Positions 22,602-28,153 of a stretch of 28,153 bases of DNA are shown here, in pieces (the first letter of the stretch is position 1; each line of letters opens with the position of its first letter). The notes under the pieces were generated by a model that searched no databases, was not told the DNA's origin, and worked only from the letters and a program-made list of their open reading frames with translations. The translations under genes were made by a program, and so were the position numbers. The stretch is from contig JBKHBN010000023.1 of the NCBI GenBank assembly GCA_046542355.1, positions 1 through 28,153 on the forward strand, written 5' to 3'. This DNA is from UBA1672 sp046542355 (GTDB lineage Bacteria > Pseudomonadota > Alphaproteobacteria > Micavibrionales > Micavibrionaceae).

Positions 22602-25355
22602 ATGAGCGTTGTAAAAAGACAGAATTGTTCTCGCAACAGCGATGCGCCCGATGCATCAAATAACAGCATGGCAGAAAAAGAAAAGCATTTTGCTGCGCTT
22701 GGTCATACCCCTATGATGGCACAATACCATGCCCTAAAAGATGCGCATTCGGATTGCCTTCTCTTTTACCGCATGGGTGACTTTTACGAACTATTTTACA
22801 GTGATGCCGTTATTGCTGCGCAAATTCTCGATATCACGCTTACCAAGCGGGGAAAATCAAACGGTCAAGATATAGAAATGTGCGGCGTCCCTTGTCATTC
22901 TTATGAGTCCTATCTTGCAAAACTCATCCGCGCGGGACATAAGGTTGCTATTTGCGAGCAGATCGAAACGCCCGAAGACGCAAAAATACGTGCAAAAAAA
23001 GAAGGCAAAGGCCCGTCAAAAGCTCTGGTGCGGCGTGACGTTATACGTATCGTTACAAAGGGAACCCTTACTGAAGATCACTTACTGAACGCACGTACAC
23101 ATAACTATCTGTGCTGCGTATCTGATTATGCCGGAAAAACAGGTGTGGCCTGGGCTGATCTTTCTACGGGCGAACTACAGGTTCGCTCTTGTGATATTAA
23201 TTCGTTATGTTCAATACTCGAGCATATCGATGCCAGCGAGATTATATTAACGCCGCAATGTAAAGAGAAATACGCGCATTATCTATCAGGCTTTACCGAT
23301 AAAATTTCGATACTTGGCGAATGCGAAGACCTGACTTTTTTCACACATATTGTGCGCGATAATGTTGCTATTGATATTGCTTCTTTTGCAAAAGAAGAAA
23401 TTTATGCGCTTGCAACCCTCTTTCAATATATTTTGGACACGCAAAAAGGGCAGCTGCCTTATTTCGATACACCGCGCAAGGCGAGCAAAAATCTCTTTAT
23501 GGAGATTGATGCGTCTACACGCAAAAATCTTGAGCTTACACGTACACTCTCAGGGGAGAAAAAGGGCAGCCTTTTGCATACGATTGATTGCACAGTCACT
23601 GGGGCGGGGGCTAGGCTTTTATGCTCTTATCTTAACGCTCCTCTTATGTGCACGAAAGATATCCATAAACGCCTTGACCGGGTTGATAGTTTTTTCTCTT
23701 CCACGCTTTTGCGTAGCGATATTCGTGAACTGCTACACAAAAGTCCGGATATAGAACGCGCCCTTTCGCGCATTAACCTTGACCGCGCTAGCCCCAAAGA
23801 CCTCTCGAATATCCGCGATGGCCTTACAAACGCAGCGGATGTACGTGCCCTACTGCATTCCCACACACACACTTTAAAGAGTTTCGATGCTGTACTTCTT
23901 ATGTTGCAACAAAGTGAGGGGCTGTGCATTTTACATGATACCCTGAAAAAAGCGCTGTGTGATTCATCTGCGTCATCATTAAAAGAGGGTGATTTTATAA
24001 AATCAGGCTATAACGCACAACTTGATGAGTTGGTTTTGTTGCGAAATAACAGTCGTTCGATGATCGCTGCCTTGCAATCTGCATATAAAACAGAAACCGG
24101 CATCGAGACACTTAAAATCAAGCATAATAATGTTCTTGGTTATTTCGTCGAAGTTCCTTCGCGGCGCGCTGATGAGTTAATGTTTAATAGCCAGAATACA
24201 GCAAGTGAAAACGCTAGCAAAGCGCGTTTCATTCACAGGCAAACGATGGCCAATGCTGTGCGTTTTACAACAACAGAGCTTGCTCAAAAGGAGCACGATA
24301 TTCTTAGTGCCGCTGACAAAATAACAGCGCTAGAGCTTTCCATCTTTGAAGATCTTGTTGCGAAAATCAATAATTTGTCAGGTGCAATAAAATCTGTTGC
24401 ACAAGCTCTTTCTATTATTGATGTTAGCGCCGCCCTTGCGCATCTTGCGCACAATATGAATTATGTGCGTCCTGTTATTGATGAAAGTCTGAAGTTTGAT
24501 ATCAAACAAGGGCGTCATCCGGTTGTCGAGCATATGCTCAAGACAAGCAGCGAGTCTTTTGTCCCTAATAACTGCGACCTTAACCCCGAGACAAGGCTCT
24601 GGCTTCTTACCGGACCTAATATGGCTGGTAAATCAACATTCTTAAGACAAAATGCCCTTATTGCGATCATGGCACAAATGGGCAGTTATGTCCCTGCTGA
24701 ATTTGCGCATATAGGTGTTATTGACCAATGCTTCAGCCGCGTTGGGGCTTCTGATGATCTTGCGCGAGGGCAATCAACTTTTATGGTTGAAATGGTGGAA
24801 ACAGCCAGCATTCTTAACCAGTCAACGAAGCGCTCTCTTGTTATTCTTGATGAGATCGGACGCGGCACTGCAACATATGACGGGCTATCCATTGCATGGG
24901 CATGCGTTGAATATCTGCACAATAAAAACCAGTGCCGCTCTTTATTTGCGACGCATTATCATGAACTTGTTGCGTTGAGCAAGTCTTTAGAATTTCTTTC
25001 CTGCTATACGATCCAAATCAAAGAATGGAATGGTAGTATCGTTTTCATGCATAAGGTTATACAAGGATATGCCAATCGTTCTTATGGTATTCATGTTGCG
25101 CAACTGGCAGGTATTCCAGATGCTGTTATCAGTCGGGCTAACATTATTCTTGAGCTTCTGACATGCAAGGATAGTACTCATCTCAGCCCTGAGCAAATAG
25201 TCAAAGACCTTCCTTTATTCTCTGTTGATAGTGCAACAATTCCTCATCAATCATCAGAATTGGAACTGTTCGTTGAAAAAATAAATCCCGATTCTTTATC
25301 TCCTCGAGAAGCGCTGGATGTTTTATATACACTGAAAAAACTTCTGCCATCATAA
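22602..25355 (+). CDS. mutS: DNA mismatch repair protein MutS
   Basis: MutS binds mismatches and small loops and starts repair with MutL. The protein has 917 residues. The mismatch-reading Phe-x-Glu is Phe61-Tyr-Glu63 in FYRMGDFYELFY. The connector and core regions follow, including the clamp segment with KHNNVLGYFVEVPSR. The ATPase domain has the Walker A motif GPNMAGKST at 671-679, a Walker B region VILDEIGRGTATYDGLSIAW and the THYHEL signature. The C-terminus (DSLSPREALDVLYTLKKLL) is the usual tetramer helix. The first about 22 residues are unlike MutS, and the ATG at 22668 (MAEKEKHF) is a reasonable alternative start. Ribosome binding sites are weak for both. It follows dut by 65 bp. Confidence 0.97.
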   Translation: MSVVKRQNCSRNSDAPDASNNSMAEKEKHFAALGHTPMMAQYHALKDAHSDCLLFYRMGDFYELFYSDAVIAAQILDITLTKRGKSNGQDIEMCGVPCHSYESYLAKLIRAGHKVAICEQIETPEDAKIRAKKEGKGPSKALVRRDVIRIVTKGTLTEDHLLNARTHNYLCCVSDYAGKTGVAWADLSTGELQVRSCDINSLCSILEHIDASEIILTPQCKEKYAHYLSGFTDKISILGECEDLTFFTHIVRDNVAIDIASFAKEEIYALATLFQYILDTQKGQLPYFDTPRKASKNLFMEIDASTRKNLELTRTLSGEKKGSLLHTIDCTVTGAGARLLCSYLNAPLMCTKDIHKRLDRVDSFFSSTLLRSDIRELLHKSPDIERALSRINLDRASPKDLSNIRDGLTNAADVRALLHSHTHTLKSFDAVLLMLQQSEGLCILHDTLKKALCDSSASSLKEGDFIKSGYNAQLDELVLLRNNSRSMIAALQSAYKTETGIETLKIKHNNVLGYFVEVPSRRADELMFNSQNTASENASKARFIHRQTMANAVRFTTTELAQKEHDILSAADKITALELSIFEDLVAKINNLSGAIKSVAQALSIIDVSAALAHLAHNMNYVRPVIDESLKFDIKQGRHPVVEHMLKTSSESFVPNNCDLNPETRLWLLTGPNMAGKSTFLRQNALIAIMAQMGSYVPAEFAHIGVIDQCFSRVGASDDLARGQSTFMVEMVETASILNQSTKRSLVILDEIGRGTATYDGLSIAWACVEYLHNKNQCRSLFATHYHELVALSKSLEFLSCYTIQIKEWNGSIVFMHKVIQGYANRSYGIHVAQLAGIPDAVISRANIILELLTCKDSTHLSPEQIVKDLPLFSVDSATIPHQSSELELFVEKINPDSLSPREALDVLYTLKKLLPS

Positions 25356-25452
25356 AAAGTTTTTTAAACTTTAGGCTTTACTTGCGGCCATCTTGTGTCC
25401 TATTAGATCTAACATGTAAACGATTATAAAGCTTCTTTTAAGGAACACTATT

Positions 25453-26496
25453 ATGCGTACACACCCCGAGGTTATAGATACAGATGCTGTCATTATTGGT
25501 GCTGGTCCATGTGGCTTGTTTACTGTGTTTGAGATGGGACTATTGGACATGAAGTGCCATGTTATTGATATCCTTGATCGTCCTGGTGGGCAATGTGCAG
25601 AGCTTTACCCGCAAAAACCGATTTATGATATACCCGCCTATCCAAGCATTACAGGGCAGGAGCTTACGGACAAATTGATGGAGCAGATCGCCCCTTTTAA
25701 TCCGGTGTTTCATTTTCAACAGATGGCTGAGGTGCTTGAGAAAATGCCTGATGGTCGCTGGCATCTGGTTACAGATACAGGCCAGGCGTTTAATGCGGCG
25801 TGCATTATTATTGCTGCAGGCGGTGGTAGTTTTATGCCTAAAAAACCCCCTATTGCTGATATTGAATCCTATGAAGGCTCTTCGGTTTTTTATGCTGTGC
25901 GCGAGATAGATCATTTCAAAGGCAAAAACATTGTCATTGTTGGTGGCGGCGATTCTGCGCTGGACTGGTGTTTAAATTTGCAACCGGTTGCAAAGAGCCT
26001 AACCCTTGTGCACAGGCGAGACTCTTTTCGCGCAGCGCCCGATAGCGTAAAAAAAATGCGCGAGATGGTTCAAACAGGCGCTATGAGTTTTGAAAGCGGT
26101 CAGGTCAAAGAACTGGCGGGAGAAAACGGACATCTCAGCCATATTGTGGTTGAAAACAAACAAAAAGAGCGCAGTAGTCTCGATTGTGATGTCATGTTAC
26201 CTTTTTTTGGCTTAACCATGAAGCTGGGGCCTATTGCAAATTTTGGGCTTAATTTGCACGAAAATCTTATTCCAGTCGATACAGAGAAATTTGAAACATC
26301 AGAGGCGGGGATATTTGCTGTGGGTGATATTAACTGGTATCCGGGGAAGCTTAAGCTTATTCTCTCAGGTTTTCATGAAGCCGCGCTGATGGCTCGTCAG
26401 GCATTCAAGTATTGTCACCCGGATGCACGTTTGCGCTTTGAATACACGACAACCAGTACATCACTCAAAGACAAGCTAGGTGTTGATGATAAATAA
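25453..26496 (+). CDS. TrxB-like ferredoxin/flavodoxin-NADP reductase
   Basis: This FAD enzyme of the thioredoxin-reductase-like FNR family transfers electrons between NADPH and ferredoxin. The 347 residues show the FAD motif VIIGAGPCGLFT (13-24), DRPGGQCAELYPQKPIYDIP, the NADPH motif IVIVGGGDSALDW and the C-terminal FAD motif FAVGDINWYPGKLKLILSGFHEAALMA. No redox CxxC is present where thioredoxin reductases carry one, and the C-terminal TTTSTSLKDKLGV is typical of this FNR type. TTAAGGA is a clear ribosome binding site. It converges with the ferredoxin-cysK pair. A functional link with that ferredoxin is possible but not shown. Confidence 0.93.
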   Translation: MRTHPEVIDTDAVIIGAGPCGLFTVFEMGLLDMKCHVIDILDRPGGQCAELYPQKPIYDIPAYPSITGQELTDKLMEQIAPFNPVFHFQQMAEVLEKMPDGRWHLVTDTGQAFNAACIIIAAGGGSFMPKKPPIADIESYEGSSVFYAVREIDHFKGKNIVIVGGGDSALDWCLNLQPVAKSLTLVHRRDSFRAAPDSVKKMREMVQTGAMSFESGQVKELAGENGHLSHIVVENKQKERSSLDCDVMLPFFGLTMKLGPIANFGLNLHENLIPVDTEKFETSEAGIFAVGDINWYPGKLKLILSGFHEAALMARQAFKYCHPDARLRFEYTTTSTSLKDKLGVDDK

Positions 26497-26541
26497 AGGA
26501 AAACAAGCATCGCGGGCGGCGAAGAATACTTCTTAATCCTT

Positions 26542-27543
26542 CTACATATCAACGCCATCAAAGAGCTTGCTAGATAGATAGCGCTCTGCGAATGAAGGGA
26601 TTATTGCGACGATCGTTTTTCCTGCGTTTTCTGGCCTCTTGCCAACTCTTTTTGCAGCCTCAAGCGCAGCACCGGATGATATACCGCAAGCAAGACTTTC
26701 CAATGTTGCAACATGTCTGGCCATCTCAAGCGCAGCTTCCGTGCTTACATTAAGTGTTCCATCAACAAGTTCTGTATCAAGCACTTTAGGGACAAACCCT
26801 GCACCAATTCCCTGGATGCCATGTTCTCCTGCCTCCTCTCCGCTGATTACCGCGCTTTCTTCAGGCTCCACTGCGATTGCCTTTAAGTGCGGCAATCGCT
26901 CCTTCAGTGTTTTTGCGATGCCTGAGAAGCTGCCTCCTGTTCCGATTCCCGAAATTAATATGTCGATCTTTCCTTGGGAGTCGATGAGGATTTCCTCAGC
27001 CGTTGTCTCGCTATGTATCTGGGGGTTTGCTGCGTTATCAAACTGCGCTGGACAAAATGCGCTTTTATCTTCTCGTAGAATTTTTTCAGCTTCCTGGATA
27101 GCCCCCTTCATCCCTTTTTCTGCTGGTGTCAGGATTAATTGCGCGCCCATATATTGCAGCATCTTTTGCCTTTCTTCTGACATGCTTTCTGGCATAGTCA
27201 AGATCAAACGATACCCTTTATAGGCACACACAAACGCCAGAGCGATCCCTGTGTTGCCTGATGTTGGCTCAACAATAGTTGTCTTTCCTGCCTTAATCTT
27301 ACCGGCGTGCTCAGCGGCTTCTATCATAGCCAGACCAACCCGATCTTTTACGGAGGCCATGGGGTTGAAATATTCTAATTTCGCCAGAACATCGACCTGT
27401 AATCCGTGGTATTGCTTGAATCGGGAAAGTCGTACCAACGGTGTTGCCCCTATTGTATCCAAAATACTGTCATAAATTTTTCCCCGTGCGTGAACTTTGA
27501 ATCCCGGCTTGCTGTTTTCGATCTTGGTGTTGACAAACGTCAT
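26542..27543 (-). CDS. cysK: Cysteine synthase A
   Basis: This PLP enzyme makes cysteine from O-acetylserine and sulfide. From the start at 27543 (MTFVNTKIEN) it has 333 residues, slightly longer than usual because of about 20 extra N-terminal residues. Lys66 in FNPMASVKDRVG is the Schiff-base lysine. The substrate loop is PTSGNTGIA, and the phosphate-binding loop is GIGTGGSFSG. The C-terminal AERYLSSKLF is typical of CysK. The ATG lies 1 bp after the ferredoxin stop (TAA-C-ATG), with GAAGGGG inside the ferredoxin end as ribosome binding site. The frame is open to 27597, but that part overlaps ferredoxin. Cystathionine beta-synthase-like enzymes are a less likely alternative. Confidence 0.94.
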   Translation of the reverse strand: MTFVNTKIENSKPGFKVHARGKIYDSILDTIGATPLVRLSRFKQYHGLQVDVLAKLEYFNPMASVKDRVGLAMIEAAEHAGKIKAGKTTIVEPTSGNTGIALAFVCAYKGYRLILTMPESMSEERQKMLQYMGAQLILTPAEKGMKGAIQEAEKILREDKSAFCPAQFDNAANPQIHSETTAEEILIDSQGKIDILISGIGTGGSFSGIAKTLKERLPHLKAIAVEPEESAVISGEEAGEHGIQGIGAGFVPKVLDTELVDGTLNVSTEAALEMARHVATLESLACGISSGAALEAAKRVGKRPENAGKTIVAIIPSFAERYLSSKLFDGVDM

Positions 27544-27544
27544 G

Positions 27545-27883
27545 TTAATCCCCTTCGCCAGGTTCTGCACTAAAATACTTCTCATATTTATCCGCAATAT
27601 TTTTCATCTCTTCAGCCTCAGGTAAGGGGTCTTTTCTCTCCGTAATATTAGGCCATTTTGCTGCGTATGTCTTATTCAATTCCAGCCATTCATCAGCCTT
27701 CGCATCCGTATCAGGCAAAATGGCTTCAACCGGGCATTCAGGTTCGCAAACCCCACAATCAATGCATTCATCAGGATTAATCACGAGCATGTTCTCACCC
27801 TCATAGAAACAATCTACAGGGCATACTTCTACACAATCCGTGTATTTACATTTGATACAAATATCAGTCACCACAAAGGTCAT
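27545..27883 (-). CDS. fdxA: Seven-iron ferredoxin (3Fe-4S / 4Fe-4S)
   Basis: A 112-residue electron carrier of the FdxA type. The Cys pattern is C9, C12, C17, C21, then C40, C43, C46 and C50. By the family rule C9, C17 and C50 hold the 3Fe-4S cluster, while C21, C40, C43 and C46 hold the 4Fe-4S cluster. The charged C-terminal extension (ADEWLELNKTYAAKWPNI onward) is typical of alphaproteobacterial FdxA. AAGGAG lies 11 nt before the ATG, a little far. Coupling to cysK suggests the pair is expressed together, perhaps linking reducing power with sulfide assimilation, though this is inference. Confidence 0.94.
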   Translation of the reverse strand: MTFVVTDICIKCKYTDCVEVCPVDCFYEGENMLVINPDECIDCGVCEPECPVEAILPDTDAKADEWLELNKTYAAKWPNITERKDPLPEAEEMKNIADKYEKYFSAEPGEGD

Positions 27884-28006
27884 GTCTGCATAAACTCCTT
27901 AAACGTCAAATTTTACAGTTAAATAAACTAAAGCTACTCTACAAATAGTGCAAGCGGGCTTTTTGCGTAATCTTAAAAAGGTTTTTTTGAGTAGCGTTAG
28001 AAATTC

Positions 28007-28056
28007 TGTGTCATTTCGATAAATTCGTTAAAGTGAACAAGAAAGGAAATGACACA
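28007..28056 (+). promoter_or_regulatory. 11-bp inverted repeat over a ribosome binding site
   Basis: TGTGTCATTTC at 28007-28017 and GAAATGACACA at 28046-28056 are perfect arms separated by 28 nt. The right arm covers part of the AAGGAA ribosome binding site (28043-28048) and the A of the start codon at 28056. Folded as RNA it would hide the translation start. As DNA it could be a dyad operator. Confidence 0.55.
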
Positions 28057-28130
28057 TGGCGAAGAAAGCAACAACAGAAGTATTTGATTTTGATGAGGGA
28101 GCTATGGCCAAAAGTGGTGTATGGGGATGA
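28056..28130 (+). pseudogene. Short phasin-like N-terminus ending in TGA
   Basis: After a good ribosome binding site (AAGGAA, 7 nt spacing) an ATG opens a 24-codon frame, MAKKATTEVFDFDEGAMAKS and four more residues, ending in TGA at 28128-28130. The opening MAKKATTEVFDFD resembles the N-termini of alphaproteobacterial phasins. Beyond the TGA the same frame continues VNSLMLV to the window edge, which again resembles the phasin stretch that precedes the helical core. It may be a phasin gene with a nonsense mutation or sequencing error, or a real short peptide. The window ends too soon to decide. Confidence 0.4.
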
Positions 28131-28153
28131 GTTAATAGCTTGATGTTGGTTTT

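Noticed and set aside
25356..25380. AAAGTTT/AAACTTT repeat after mutS as a terminator
   Set aside because: The stem has only one G-C pair and no T-run after it, so it may be chance in AT-rich DNA.
26639..27223. 194-residue plus-strand frame opposite cysK
   Set aside because: Ser/Pro/Ile-rich shadow of a conserved PLP enzyme, with no ribosome binding site.
27544..27597. 18-residue N-terminal extension of CysK overlapping the ferredoxin gene
   Set aside because: It overlaps conserved coupling between the genes, while the ATG at 27543 has a clear GAAGGGG site.
28128..28130. TGA read as tryptophan (alternative genetic code)
   Set aside because: TGA terminates lgt, pgeF and the phasin fragment at the expected family lengths, so the standard bacterial code applies.

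Overview
The window is an ordinary chromosomal segment of an alphaproteobacterium. The evidence is the phasin-type protein, the MucR/Ros regulator, the seven-iron ferredoxin, the TrxB-like ferredoxin-NADP reductase, and two gene orders typical of the class: lgt-midA-pgeF next to prs-rplY-pth-ychF, and ubiE-coaBC-dut. The order or genus cannot be fixed from the sequence alone. Gene density is high, TAA, TAG and TGA all act as stops, and I see no tRNA, rRNA, CRISPR array or insertion sequence.

Layout. Positions 2-325 hold the end of a phasin-like gene. An OmpR/EnvZ-type two-component pair follows on the minus strand (408-2562) and diverges from a branched-chain aminotransferase (2740-3615). Between the aminotransferase and ychF lie two unrecognised small genes: an acidic one with a near-consensus sigma-70 promoter (3723-4019) and an oppositely oriented one cut by an in-frame TAG (4177-4464, continuing in frame to 4048). 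A long minus-strand block then runs in transcription order lgt, midA, pgeF, prs, rplY, pth, ychF (11113 down to 4561): lipoprotein maturation, complex I assembly, cell-wall quality control, PRPP synthesis and translation. A plus-strand YbjN-like gene and proC (11433-12797) sit divergently from lgt. Positions 12847-18357 are again minus-strand: murJ, trpS, an unrecognised exported protein, a NifU-like Fe-S scaffold, tsaB and a MucR-family regulator.

Positions 18521-25355 are plus-strand: ubiE, a large unrecognised acidic membrane-anchored protein where ubiB would usually lie, a clear intrinsic terminator, then coaBC, dut and mutS. The TrxB-like ferredoxin reductase (25453-26496) converges on a tightly coupled ferredoxin-cysK pair (27883-26542). 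The last 100 bases carry a 24-codon phasin-like start followed by TGA, with an 11-bp inverted repeat over its ribosome binding site.

Most of the window is housekeeping DNA. No complete new multi-gene system is evident. The parts that known families do not explain are the acidic protein at 19436-20569, the two small genes between ilvE and ychF, several leader inverted repeats, and the broken phasin-like sequences at the two ends of the window.
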